Shown piece after piece: positions 1 to 9,544 of a DNA stretch of 9,622 nucleotides (position 1 is the first letter of the stretch; each line of letters begins with the position of its first letter). The stretch lies in assembly GCA_010365205.1 (NCBI GenBank), contig JAAFGU010000076.1:1-9622 (forward strand), read 5' to 3'. The notes under the pieces were generated by a model. That model worked only from the letters and a program-made list of their open reading frames with translations, searched no databases and was not told where the DNA came from. Position numbers and translations under genes: made by a program. The stretch is from Aromatoleum sp. GTDB taxonomy: Bacteria; Pseudomonadota; Gammaproteobacteria; Burkholderiales; Casimicrobiaceae.

Positions 1-276
1 TCGACGCTGCTCGCCGCGCTTCGCTCTACGCTGCTGCCGCCCACCACCGGCCTGCTCGCCGGCGATCCGCCGACCTGCGCGCAGTGGCAGCGCGCCCTCG
101 AACGGGTCTACCGGCCGCATGTCCTGCTGCTCAATGGGGCGGGCACCGCATTGCCGCCTTCGCTTGCCAAGGGGGCGGTGCCGGCGGCCGGCGCCGCGGC
201 CTGGGTTTGCCGCGGCGAGGAGTGCCTGCCGGCGGTCCACACGCTTGCCGATGTCGAGCGCTTGCTGGACGGTTGA
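1..276 (+). CDS. C-terminal fragment of a DUF255/YyaL (SSP411-like) protein
   Basis: This reading frame is open from the first base of the window and ends at a TGA at 274-276, so only the last 91 residues are visible and the gene starts upstream. The end of the fragment carries the pattern Trp-Val-Cys, four residues, Cys-Leu-Pro, followed by a short Leu-rich helix. This resembles the C-terminus of the YyaL/SSP411 (SPATA20-like) family, which has an N-terminal thioredoxin-like DUF255 domain and a six-hairpin glycosidase-like C-terminal domain that typically ends in a VC...C..P motif. Codon use is GC-rich like its neighbours. The family's biochemical role is poorly defined. The assignment rests on a short tail only, and the catalytic domain cannot be seen, so it is moderately secure. 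Confidence 0.7.
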   Translation, partial: STLLAALRSTLLPPTTGLLAGDPPTCAQWQRALERVYRPHVLLLNGAGTALPPSLAKGAVPAAGAAAWVCRGEECLPAVHTLADVERLLDG

Positions 277-397
277 TGCCGCGGGGACGGGATTTTCCGC
301 GTGCACGATTCGGTTGGAGCGGGCGCGGGCCGGGTAGCGGGGCGCGTCCGCTTCGGGTACCATCTCCGCCGGTCGCACATACCCTACTGGAGAATCG

Positions 398-715
398 ATG
401 AAATACGTTTTCGTCATGCTCGCCGCCGCGGGCGCATTCGTCGCCGGAGCCGCTCAGGCCGATGCGGGTGAGGATCTGCTGAAGAAGAACGGCTGTACCG
501 CCTGCCATGCGATCGACAAGAAGATCGTCGGTCCGGGCTACAACGATGTCGCCGCCAAGTACAAAGGCGACGCCGGCGCCGCCGCGAAACTCGCGGCCAA
601 GGTGAAGGCCGGCGGTTCGGGCGTGTGGGGCGCGATCCCGATGCCGCCCAATCCGGCGGTGAGCGACGCCGACCTCAAGGCGATGATTACGTACATACTC
701 GCGCTGAAGAAGTAA
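398..715 (+). CDS. Periplasmic monohaem cytochrome c, c8/c551 type
   Basis: A 105-residue class I cytochrome c that should act as a soluble periplasmic electron carrier. Residues 1-21 form a signal peptide with a hydrophobic core ending in Ala-Gln-Ala, so the mature protein is about 84 residues, typical of the c551/c8 family. Cys33-Thr-Ala-Cys36-His37 binds haem covalently, and His37 is one axial ligand. Met82 in the motif Ile-Pro-Met-Pro-Pro-Asn is the expected sixth ligand. The sequences around VGPGYNDVAAKYKG and GVWGAIPMPPN match the Pseudomonas c551 / betaproteobacterial c8 pattern. The ATG at 398 has a GGAG at 389-392, five bases upstream. The gene stands alone and is followed by an intrinsic terminator. 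Such carriers pass electrons from the bc1 complex to terminal oxidases or nitrite reductase; which partner applies here cannot be read from the window. Confidence 0.93.
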   Translation: MKYVFVMLAAAGAFVAGAAQADAGEDLLKKNGCTACHAIDKKIVGPGYNDVAAKYKGDAGAAAKLAAKVKAGGSGVWGAIPMPPNPAVSDADLKAMITYILALKK

Positions 716-737
716 GCGCACGCTTGCTTGTGGCATT

Positions 738-776
738 CGGGCCGGCCGGGATTCCCCTGCCCGGCCCGCTTCTTTT
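738..776 (+). terminator. Intrinsic terminator after the cytochrome c gene
   Basis: An 8-bp perfect GC stem pairs 738-745 (CGGGCCGG) with 761-768 (CCGGCCCG) around a 15-base loop and is followed by CTTCTTTT. It lies 22 bases after the cytochrome stop codon and separates that gene from the glycine-operon promoter. Confidence 0.65.
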
Positions 777-865
777 GGACGACGGCGGAGCGCGTCATTC
801 CGCACGAGGGTCCGCATTTTGCCCCGAGCGCGCGCGGTGGGCAACGCGGGCGGTCCCCGAAGTTT

Positions 866-894
866 TTGACACGGCGGCGCCGAACGCTTAACCT
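866..894 (+). promoter_or_regulatory. Sigma70-type promoter of the glycine cleavage operon
   Basis: A perfect -35 hexamer TTGACA at 866-871 is followed by a 17-base spacer and TAACCT at 889-894, which keeps the three most conserved -10 positions (T, A, final T). The predicted start is near 900-902. That is where the first pairing strand of the riboswitch begins, so the aptamer would sit at the very 5' end of the transcript. The agreement between promoter and RNA fold supports both calls. Confidence 0.7.
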
Positions 895-898
895 TCGC

Positions 899-1107
899 GC
901 GTCCGTGCAGGAGAGAGCCGCGTGCGCCGCGAGGTCCACGCCGCCGCCGAAGGCGCAACTCCCGCAACCGCTCAGGCAACAGGGACTGCGCGGACGCAAG
1001 TCGCATCTGGAGAGCGGCCGCGCAACCGGTGTTGCGGCGGCCCACCGAAGGGGCACTGGCGCAGCGTCACCGGCGCCGTAATCTCTCAGGTAAAAGGACA
1101 GACGGGG
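899..1107 (+). ncRNA. Tandem glycine riboswitch (two gcvT-motif aptamers)
   Basis: Two glycine aptamers lie head to tail in the leader of gcvT. Aptamer 1: the closing stem pairs 899-905 with 991-997 (GCGTCCG/CGGACGC). Core motifs are GGAGAGA at 910-916, GCCGAAGGCGCAA at 946-958, and CTCAGG at 971-976 followed by CAACAGGGAC. Aptamer 2: GGAGAG at 1009-1014, a perfect CGCAAC-loop-GTTGCG hairpin at about 1020-1035, ACCGAAGGGGCA at 1044-1055, and AATCTCTCAGG at 1080-1090 followed by TAAAAGGACAGA. These are the conserved blocks of the glycine riboswitch class. The 3' end of aptamer 2 (about 1100-1105) runs into the first arm of a terminator at 1104, so glycine binding could hold the terminator arm and allow read-through. 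That ON-switch logic is inferred from the overlap and from the function of the downstream genes. Confidence 0.95.
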
Positions 1108-1143
1108 TTCCGCGGATCGACCGCGGCGCCCCTTTTTCTTTTT
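1104..1143 (+). terminator. Riboswitch expression platform: intrinsic terminator before gcvT
   Basis: GGGG at 1104-1107 pairs with CCCC at 1129-1132, and CCGCGG at 1110-1115 pairs with CCGCGG at 1121-1126. One wobble and one mismatch lie between them, and the loop is five bases (ATCGA). The stem is followed by TTTTTCTTTTT at 1133-1143. This is a strong intrinsic terminator ending only about ten bases before the first start codon, so it must be bypassed for the operon to be expressed. Its first arm abuts the closing stem of aptamer 2. Confidence 0.9.
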
Positions 1144-1147
1144 CGTC

Positions 1148-1153
1148 GGGGAG
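1148..1153 (+). promoter_or_regulatory. Ribosome binding site of gcvT (decides the start codon)
   Basis: GGGGAG directly abuts the ATG at 1154, leaving no spacer, but lies six bases before an in-frame GTG at 1160. The spacing therefore favours GTG 1160 as the start. Confidence 0.6.
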
Positions 1154-1159
1154 ATGCGC

Positions 1160-2260
1160 GTGCTCAAACAGACACCGTTGAATGCGATCCATCGGGCCGC
1201 AGGCGCGCGGATGGTGGACTTCGGCGGCTGGGACATGCCGGTCAACTACGGCTCCCAGATCGGGGAGCACCACGCGGTGCGCGGCGATGCCGGGATGTTC
1301 GACGTCTCGCACATGCGCGTCGTCGACCTCAGGGGTGCCGGCGCGCGCGACTTCTTGCGCTACGCGCTGGCGAACAACGTCGACAAGCTGAAGGATCCCG
1401 GCCGGGCGCTCTACTCGTGTCTGCTGACGCCGGACGGGACAGTAATCGACGATCTGATCGTCTATTTCCTGGGCGAGGATTTCTTCCGCATCGTCGTCAA
1501 CGCAGGCACCGCCGACAAGGACATCGCGCGGTTCCGGCACCTTATTGCCGAACGGGCGCGGGGACTCGAGCTGACGCCGCGCCTGGATCTCGCGATGATC
1601 GCCGTTCAGGGTCCGAAGGCCCGCGCGAAGCTCTGGCAGGCGCTGCCCGGGAGCGAAGCCGTCTCCGCGACACTGAAACCGTTCACGGCGGCCGTCCTGA
1701 AATCGGCGTGGGGCGAGGTTTTCGTCGCGCGCACGGGATACACCGGCGAGGACGGGTTCGAGATTGTGCTACCCGCGCCGCATGCCGGCGACCTGTGGCA
1801 GGCGCTGGTCGCCGCTGGCGTGCATCCCGCCGGTCTCGGCGCGCGCGACACGCTGCGGCTCGAGGCTGGAATGAATCTCTACGGCCAGGACATGGACGAG
1901 ACCGTGTCGCCACTCGAGTCGGGCCTCGCATGGACCGTTGATCTGGCGAGTCCGCGCGACTTCGCCGGCAAGGCGGCGCTGCTCGCGCATCCGCCGCAAC
2001 GCCAGCTGACGGGGCTCGTGCTGATCGACAGGGGCGGCGTCCTGCGCGCGCACCAGATCGTGCGCACCGCGCACGGCGACGGCGAAATCACCAGCGGCAC
2101 GTTCAGCCCGACGCTCAACCAATCGATCGCGCTCGCGCGGCTCCCGGTGACGGTGCAACCGGGCGACTCGGTGAAGGTCGTCGTCCGCGACAAGGAACTC
2201 GCCGCGCGCGTCGTGAAACCGCCGTTTGCGCGCAACGGCAAAGCACTCGTCGCCGCCTGA
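1160..2260 (+). CDS. gcvT: Glycine cleavage system T-protein (aminomethyltransferase)
   Basis: Transfers the methylene group from the aminomethyl-lipoyl arm of the H-protein to tetrahydrofolate, releasing ammonia and giving 5,10-methylene-THF in the cytoplasm. The protein is about 366 residues, the usual family length. Counting from the GTG start, the N-terminus reads LKQTPLNAIHR then GARMVDFGGWDMPVNYGSQI, the folate-binding front of the family. The VIDDLIVY motif at about residues 95-102 carries the aspartate expected to be catalytic (second Asp, near residue 98). RTGYTGEDGFE (about 191-201) and LGARDTLRLEAGMNLYGQDMDE (about 226-247) are also family signatures. An ATG at 1154 is in frame but touches the Shine-Dalgarno sequence, so GTG 1160 is preferred; it also removes two residues lacking a clear family counterpart. 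First gene of the operon, directly behind the glycine riboswitch terminator. Confidence 0.97.
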   Translation: MLKQTPLNAIHRAAGARMVDFGGWDMPVNYGSQIGEHHAVRGDAGMFDVSHMRVVDLRGAGARDFLRYALANNVDKLKDPGRALYSCLLTPDGTVIDDLIVYFLGEDFFRIVVNAGTADKDIARFRHLIAERARGLELTPRLDLAMIAVQGPKARAKLWQALPGSEAVSATLKPFTAAVLKSAWGEVFVARTGYTGEDGFEIVLPAPHAGDLWQALVAAGVHPAGLGARDTLRLEAGMNLYGQDMDETVSPLESGLAWTVDLASPRDFAGKAALLAHPPQRQLTGLVLIDRGGVLRAHQIVRTAHGDGEITSGTFSPTLNQSIALARLPVTVQPGDSVKVVVRDKELAARVVKPPFARNGKALVAA

Positions 2261-2340
2261 TGCGAGACGCCACGCCATTGCGGGCCGAGCGGAAACCGGC
2301 GGCGAGCCATCGCTTTTTCGTCCAGGCATTTCCTCAACTC

Positions 2341-2346
2341 CAGGAG
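2341..2346 (+). promoter_or_regulatory. Ribosome binding site of gcvH
   Basis: CAGGAG ends five bases before the ATG at 2352. It fixes the gcvH start there, although the frame is open further upstream into the end of gcvT. Confidence 0.75.
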
Positions 2347-2351
2347 CCGAC

Positions 2352-2735
2352 ATGAACATTCCCGCCAATCTCCGGTACACCGTCTCGCACGAGTGGCTGC
2401 GCACCGATGCCGACGGTACCGTCACCGTCGGTATCACCGATCACGCGCAGGAGGCGCTGGGCGACCTCGTCTATGTCGAGTTGCCGCAGATCGGCCGCAA
2501 GGTCGCCGCCGAGGCGGCCTGCGCCGTTGTCGAGTCGGTGAAGGCGGCGTCCGACATCTATGCGCCGGTCGCGGGCGAGATCGTCGCCGTCAATACCGAG
2601 CTCGTCGCTGCGCCCGAACGGGTGAACCAGGACGCCTATGCGGCGTGGCTGTTCAAGCTGAAACCCGCGGATCCCGGAGCCGCCGCCAAGCTGCTCGACG
2701 CAAAGGCCTACGAAGCGACGATCGGCGACGCGTAA
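2352..2735 (+). CDS. gcvH: Glycine cleavage system H-protein (lipoyl carrier)
   Basis: A 127-residue shuttle protein whose lipoylated lysine carries the aminomethyl group from P- to T-protein and is then reoxidised by lipoamide dehydrogenase. Lys64 in ESVKAASDIYAPVAGE is the lipoylation site, in the characteristic tight turn of the barrel fold. LRYTVSHEWLR at residues 7-17, GITDHAQEALGDLVYVELP at 27-45 and VNQDAYAAWLFKLKP at 91-105 match the family in order, and the length is normal. The ATG at 2352 is chosen because of its well-spaced CAGGAG; the open frame extends upstream but only into the 3' end of gcvT. The gap after gcvT is 91 bases and the gap to gcvP is 39, so co-transcription is expected. 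The lipoate attachment enzymes and the L-protein gene are not in this window. Confidence 0.98.
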   Translation: MNIPANLRYTVSHEWLRTDADGTVTVGITDHAQEALGDLVYVELPQIGRKVAAEAACAVVESVKAASDIYAPVAGEIVAVNTELVAAPERVNQDAYAAWLFKLKPADPGAAAKLLDAKAYEATIGDA

Positions 2736-2774
2736 TCGACGCGGTTCCCGTTCCCGCGCCCGAAAGCAAAGACG

Positions 2775-5737
<2,963 letters not shown>

Positions 5738-5738
<1 letters not shown>

Positions 5739-6994
5739 TGCGCATCGTCGTCCTGGGCGCCGGTGTCATCGGGGTCACCGCCGCGTGGTATCTCGCCGAG
5801 GACGGACACGAAGTCAGCGTCGTCGACCGCCAACCAGGACCGGCGCTCGAAACCTCATTCGCCAATGGCGGTCAGATTTCCGCGTCATACGCGGAGCCGT
5901 GGGCGACGCCGGACGCGCCGCTCAAGATCCTGCAGTGGCTGCACAGGGACGACGCGCCAATGCTGTTCCGGCTGCGGGCCGACCCGCGGCAATGGCACTG
6001 GGGCCTGCAGTTCCTGCTGGAGTGCCTGCCGTCGCGGACCCGGCATAACACGATCCAATGCCTCAATCTCGCGTTGTATTCGCGTGATTGCCTGAAGACG
6101 CTGCGTGCGGCAACCGGACTGCAGTACGACCACCTGGAGCGGGGCATCCTGCAGTTTTACACCGACGCAAAGGAGTTCGCGCAGGGCGTGAAGGCTGCCG
6201 ACTTGATGCGGCAGTTCGGCTGCGATCGCTCAGTCAAGACCGTCGACGAGTGCGTCGCGATCGAGCCCGCGCTCGCACAATGCCGGGCGCGGCTCGCCGG
6301 TGGCATCTTCACCGCGACCGACGAATCGGGCGACGCGCAGAAGTTCACTCACGAACTCGCGCAGCGCGCGGCGGCGCGCGGCGTGACGTTCCGCTGGTCG
6401 ACGGTGATCGACGTGATCGCCGCCGAGGGCGACGCCGTCAGCGGGATTGGCTGCATCACCGAAGGGGATCGGAAGGAACTCGTCACCGCCGACGCCTACG
6501 TCGTGGCGCTCGGCAGCTACAGCCCGCTGCTGCTGCGTCCGCTGCACGTTCCCTGTCTCGTGTACCCCGCCAAAGGCTACTCCGCGACGATCGCCGTCGG
6601 AGCCCATCGCGGCGCCCCGACCGTGTCGCTGACGGACCTCGCGTGGAAGATCGTGATGACGCGGCTGGGCGACCGGTTGCGGGTCGCCGGCACCGCCGAA
6701 CTCGCCGGCTATGGCACCGATCTCAATCCGGTGCGCTGCCAGGCGTTGGTGCGCCGCACGTTCGACCTGTTTCCGGACGCCGGTGACCGGGATGGCATCA
6801 AGTTCTGGACCGGGCTGCGGCCGGCGACCCCGTCGAACGTGCCCCTGATCGGAGCCACGCGCTACCGCAACCTGTTCCTCGACACCGGGCACGGCACGCT
6901 CGGCTGGACCATGGCCTGCGGATCGGGTCGGGGGCTGGCCGACATCGTGGCGAGGCGCAAGCCGGACGTGGATTTCGCCTTTACGAACGGTTGA
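5738..6994 (+). CDS. dadA: DadA-type FAD-dependent D-amino-acid dehydrogenase
   Basis: A 418-residue flavoprotein of the DAO/DadA family, which oxidises D-amino acids (classically D-alanine) to 2-oxo acids and ammonia and passes electrons to the respiratory chain at the inner membrane. GAGVIG at residues 7-12 is the FAD-binding Rossmann loop, and Asp30 ends the second strand. ETSFANGGQIS (38-48) is the DadA motif after the Rossmann fold. TGLRPATP (358-365) and the FAD-closing TGHGTLGWTMACGSG (383-397) are highly characteristic. The length is close to the usual 410-435. Start: ATG 5738 overlaps the gcvP stop by one base, implying translational coupling. The frame is open further upstream inside gcvP, but the Rossmann motif must lie near the N-terminus, which supports 5738. 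The family is certain; the substrate is not. Because the gene belongs to a glycine-controlled operon, glycine or an N-methylated or D-amino acid substrate remains possible. Confidence 0.9.
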
Positions 6995-7086
6995 CCGGCG
7001 GCCCCGCGGCCCCCACTCGCCGCCGAGGCCGGCACCGTCCGCTCCACGCTCCGGCGCAGCCGTCGTCCATGGACGCGGGCGCGCAC

Positions 7087-8097
7087 TTACATCGGGTAAC
7101 CGTAACCCGGACCGCCGGGTGTCGGGGCCGGCGCCGGTGAACACATGATCACGATATCGGGACCGTAACCCTCGGCGATGTAGCCCTTGGCCACCATCGA
7201 GTCGCGGATCGCTCGGTCGGTCGTGTAGCGATGGTTCGGATCCGCGCGGTTGTTGAACACGCGATACACGGGGATCGTCCCGGCGGGGCAGGCGCCCGTT
7301 ATCTCGTCGAGCAAGACGATGTAGAACACGTTCGGCGATTCGAGGATCAATGTCGGGAACTTGACCAGGGTTTCCGCACACAGGGACGCGGAGAAGAAAT
7401 GCGAATCGCCCGGGGGCGGAATATAGATCCGGCATACCGGATTGGCGCCGGCGGTCGCGACCGCGTAGACGCTGAATTTCTGACCGGTGCGCGCCCATCC
7501 CGGGAAATGCCCGCTGTCGAGCGCCTCGATGTCGGGCTGCAGCGAGCTGATGAAGTAGTGGTCGGTCGCCGCGCGGTAGAACTCGATCGCAGTGACGGGC
7601 AACGGCGGCACACCGGCGCTCGACCCCGCGAAATTGACCGGCGCGCTCGGGACGACGGTGCCGGTCCTCGAGATCGCGCTCACGCCGTCGGTCGGCAGCG
7701 TCACGTACGTCAGCTGGTCGACGCCGGCGTAGTTCAACGTGCCGTTGTCGGTCGCGAGGAACCCGTTGTCGAGAAACACGTAATCGGGGGTGACGAGACC
7801 GAGGGCCGCAAACCCCGGTGTCGCGATCAGGAATTTGCGTCCGGCCGTCGCGCTGCTCGGGAGGTTGCCGGGAAACGTGAAGGTCTTGGTGACGCCGGCG
7901 TGCGTGCTCGTGAACGTGTGCCCGCCCAAGAACTGCTCGCCGGAGAAGCCGGCGAACTCGCGCAGCACGACGTATTGAACCGATCCGTCGGCATTGGAGA
8001 AAATCTCTTCAATCTGAAAAGTGTGAAAATTCGCCGTCGACAACGGTGAAAACATCGCCGCCGCAGCGACCAGAAGCAATCGCAGCTTGTTTCGCAT
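7087..8097 (-). CDS. Secreted protein of unknown function with three C-terminal repeats (DUF5648-like)
   Basis: A 336-residue exported protein. Residues 1-22 are a signal peptide (Arg/Lys start, Leu/Ala core, STA cleavage site). Residues 24-145 form a beta-rich domain of unknown function. The C-terminal part has three related units, at about 171-212, 221-262 and 276-320. Each has an aromatic/Arg start (EFYR, CRIY, VYRV), then an aromatic-rich motif with His (DHYFIS, SHFFSA, NHRYTT), and ends in a hydrophobic strand. This arrangement resembles the DUF5648-like repeats found at the end of many secreted beta/gammaproteobacterial proteins; I name the family from memory and with caution. The tail 321-336 is Pro/Gly/Tyr-rich. 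Start: on the - strand AAGGAG (8104-8109) lies six bases before the ATG at 8097. It converges on the gcv operon and diverges from the gene remnant at 8230. Its function is not known. Confidence 0.85.
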   Translation of the reverse strand: MRNKLRLLLVAAAAMFSPLSTANFHTFQIEEIFSNADGSVQYVVLREFAGFSGEQFLGGHTFTSTHAGVTKTFTFPGNLPSSATAGRKFLIATPGFAALGLVTPDYVFLDNGFLATDNGTLNYAGVDQLTYVTLPTDGVSAISRTGTVVPSAPVNFAGSSAGVPPLPVTAIEFYRAATDHYFISSLQPDIEALDSGHFPGWARTGQKFSVYAVATAGANPVCRIYIPPPGDSHFFSASLCAETLVKFPTLILESPNVFYIVLLDEITGACPAGTIPVYRVFNNRADPNHRYTTDRAIRDSMVAKGYIAEGYGPDIVIMCSPAPAPTPGGPGYGYPM

Positions 8098-8229
8098 GGC
8101 ATTCTCCTTGGCGACGCCGGAGCCATTGCTCCCGGCCGCCGTGTCCTATGCAAACAGCGATACGGCCGCCAATATTCCGCGATCAGCGCGTCCGCAAATA
8201 GGGCACTTCAGAGAGCATACTCGGGCCGG
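8098..8229. other. Divergent intergenic region
   Basis: This 132-base gap separates the secreted-protein gene (- strand) from the copper-chaperone remnant (+ strand). On the - strand TTGCGG followed 17 bases later by TATTGG is a possible weak promoter for the secreted protein. There is no clear promoter or Shine-Dalgarno sequence for the remnant. No operator-like inverted repeat was noticed. Confidence 0.35.
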
Positions 8230-8535
8230 ATGAACGTTCACGCAACCCTGCTGTGGGCGCTGCTGGCTGCCTGCGCGGTGGTCGGCCCGCGCGCCGAGGC
8301 GCGCCGCCGTAATCACCATCAGCGAACCGTGGGTCCGTCCCGGTGTTGCGCGCCAGGGGACCGAGGCCTATTTCGAAAGTGCGAGTTCGGAACCGCTGAC
8401 GCTGGTCGGCGTGCGCTCGCCCGCGGCAGCGACGGGCTTGATTCGCGGGTCGGGCTCCGCCGTGCGCGTTTCCGCCTTTCCGGCGGCTGCGTATGCCACG
8501 CGGCGCGCGGGCCAGACCTTCGTCGAGACTCCCCG
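8230..8535 (+). pseudogene. Frameshifted remnant of a PCu(A)C-type copper chaperone
   Basis: From the ATG at 8230 the frame encodes a good signal peptide (MNVHATLLWALLAACAVVGPR, then AEA), after which it turns into low-complexity Arg-rich sequence. In the frame one base later, from 8309, the sequence reads VITISEPWVRPG, then TEAYFESASSEPLTLVGVRSPAA, the opening signature of the PCu(A)C (DUF461) periplasmic copper chaperones. That second frame has a TGA at 8231 and no ATG, GTG or TTG before the domain, so it cannot start on its own. One extra base in the GC-rich run at about 8291-8308 would explain both parts. The family's His and Met copper ligands are absent. The readable similarity stops where the convergent gene begins, although the frame stays open to 8680. 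A sequencing error could explain the frameshift but not the missing ligands and tail. Confidence 0.65.
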
Positions 8536-9465
8536 TCAGGGCGAATCTTCCCCTTCCAGCACCGTCGCGACGATGATCCGCCAGCGGCCATCCGCTTCGC
8601 GCGCCCACAGGTGCACATACCAGCCGTCGTCCAGTGGCCGCGTTCCCGGGGCGCCCTCGGTCAGCTTGAGCGTGCCATAAGTCCATGCGAGCCTCCCGTC
8701 GGTCGCGATGCCCGAGCCCTGGGGCAGAAACGAAGCGCGCGCGGGCGTGACTCCGGCACGGCGCAAGTGGGCGCGGACGCGCTCCCGGCCGATCAGCGGC
8801 GCGAAGCCGTTTCGGTGCAAGCGTCCGTCCGCCGCGAACCAGGCGGCGTAATCATCGGGACCGTCGCCTCCAAGCACGGCCGTGACGCCCGGGGCCTCGA
8901 GACCTGTCGGTTCCGGACCGCGGCCCGCTCCACCTGCGCCGTTTGGTGCGAGCGCCGGAGCGGGGGCGAGTGCTGCGGTGCCGACCGCCGCTGGCGTCGT
9001 GACACCGACATCGATGGCAACGTGCCACTTGCCGCTCGCCTCGCGGCGCCAGATCGAAAAATAGACGCCGTGCTGCGGGGGCCGGCCCGCGCGCAGATCG
9101 GAAAACAGAAATGGCCCCGTGGTGAATCCCATATCGCCCGATGCCGCGACTGCCCCGACCGCGGGGGACCACTCGAGCCGAACGGCATGCGGGTCGGTCG
9201 GCGCAGGCCGGGCGGTCAATGCCTGCCTCGCGTTGACGGGGCCGGGCGAAAACATGAGCCCGTCGTCGGCGAAATTGGCGAGGAATGCGGCACGCATGCC
9301 GTCCGCGACCGACATCGCGGCGAACGCGCGCTCGGCGGCAATCAGCGATCCGAGCGCCGGCGATTCGCTCGCCGGCGGTGCCAGAGCGGCGCATGCGGCG
9401 AGGGCCGACACGAACGCAACAAGCGACGAACGCCGCCCGAAGGAAACGATATGCCTGAGGATCAT
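8536..9465 (-). CDS. Putative lipoprotein with two NTF2/SnoaL-like domains (DUF4440-like)
   Basis: A 309-residue predicted lipoprotein. The N-terminus has two Arg at 11-12, a hydrophobic stretch and a lipobox Leu22-Ala-Ala-Cys25. Alanine at +2 would favour the outer membrane under the E. coli rule. Two copies of a cone-shaped NTF2-like fold follow. Domain 1 covers about 36-157 (LIAAERAFAAMSVADGMRAAF, GDMGFTTGPFLF, YFSIWRREASGKWHVAIDVG). Domain 2 covers about 203-303 (DYAAWFAADG, DGRLAWTYGTLKL, GWYVHLWAREADGRWRIIVATV). An Ala/Pro/Gly-rich linker (158-200) joins them. The matching G-W/Y-x-x-x-W-R/A-R-E-A-(S/D)-G-(K/R)-W strands show they are homologous. The frame extends upstream to 9594, but the ATG at 9465 is chosen because it places the lipobox correctly and has AAGG/GGAG at 9472-9479. 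No catalytic residues are identifiable; the function is unknown. Confidence 0.85.
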   Translation of the reverse strand: MILRHIVSFGRRSSLVAFVSALAACAALAPPASESPALGSLIAAERAFAAMSVADGMRAAFLANFADDGLMFSPGPVNARQALTARPAPTDPHAVRLEWSPAVGAVAASGDMGFTTGPFLFSDLRAGRPPQHGVYFSIWRREASGKWHVAIDVGVTTPAAVGTAALAPAPALAPNGAGGAGRGPEPTGLEAPGVTAVLGGDGPDDYAAWFAADGRLHRNGFAPLIGRERVRAHLRRAGVTPARASFLPQGSGIATDGRLAWTYGTLKLTEGAPGTRPLDDGWYVHLWAREADGRWRIIVATVLEGEDSP

Positions 9466-9471
9466 GAGTAA

Positions 9472-9479
9472 CCTTCTCC
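9472..9479 (-). promoter_or_regulatory. Ribosome binding site of the two-domain lipoprotein gene
   Basis: On the - strand this reads GGAGAAGG and ends six bases before the ATG at 9465. It selects this start over the longer open frame beginning at 9594, whose extra residues are basic and lack export features. Confidence 0.65.
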
Positions 9480-9513
9480 GTGATTTCCGTACGGGCCGAC
9501 CCCCAGTCGCCGC

Positions 9514-9519
9514 TATAAT
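9514..9519 (+). promoter_or_regulatory. -10 element of a promoter for the gene at 9545
   Basis: A perfect TATAAT lies 25 bases before the ATG at 9545, predicting a short untranslated leader of about 18-20 bases. No good -35 hexamer is present at 16-18 bases upstream (the site reads ACGGGC), so the promoter may need an activator or be fortuitous. Confidence 0.45.
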
Positions 9520-9544
9520 TCTCCTCTTTTGCCGGTGCCTCGAC

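Noticed and set aside
358..363. TACCAT as a -10 element for the cytochrome c gene
   Set aside because: No acceptable -35 hexamer lies 16-18 bases upstream. The promoter of this gene remains unidentified.
131..1045. Open frame of about 300 codons on the - strand across the cytochrome c gene and the riboswitch
   Set aside because: It runs antisense to a clear cytochrome c and to a conserved structured RNA. The product is Arg-rich and low complexity, a typical high-GC shadow.
6996..7025. Inverted repeat CGGCGGC/GCCGCCG between the converging ends of dadA and the secreted-protein gene
   Set aside because: The 7-bp stem has a 16-base loop and no T-run on either strand, so it is not supported as an intrinsic terminator. 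Chance pairing in GC-rich DNA is likely.
8230..9471. 413-codon + strand frame starting at the signal peptide
   Set aside because: After about 26 residues it becomes Arg-rich sequence antisense to the lipoprotein gene. The lipoprotein has a ribosome binding site, a lipobox and two recognisable domains, so the + frame beyond about 8310 is not a gene.
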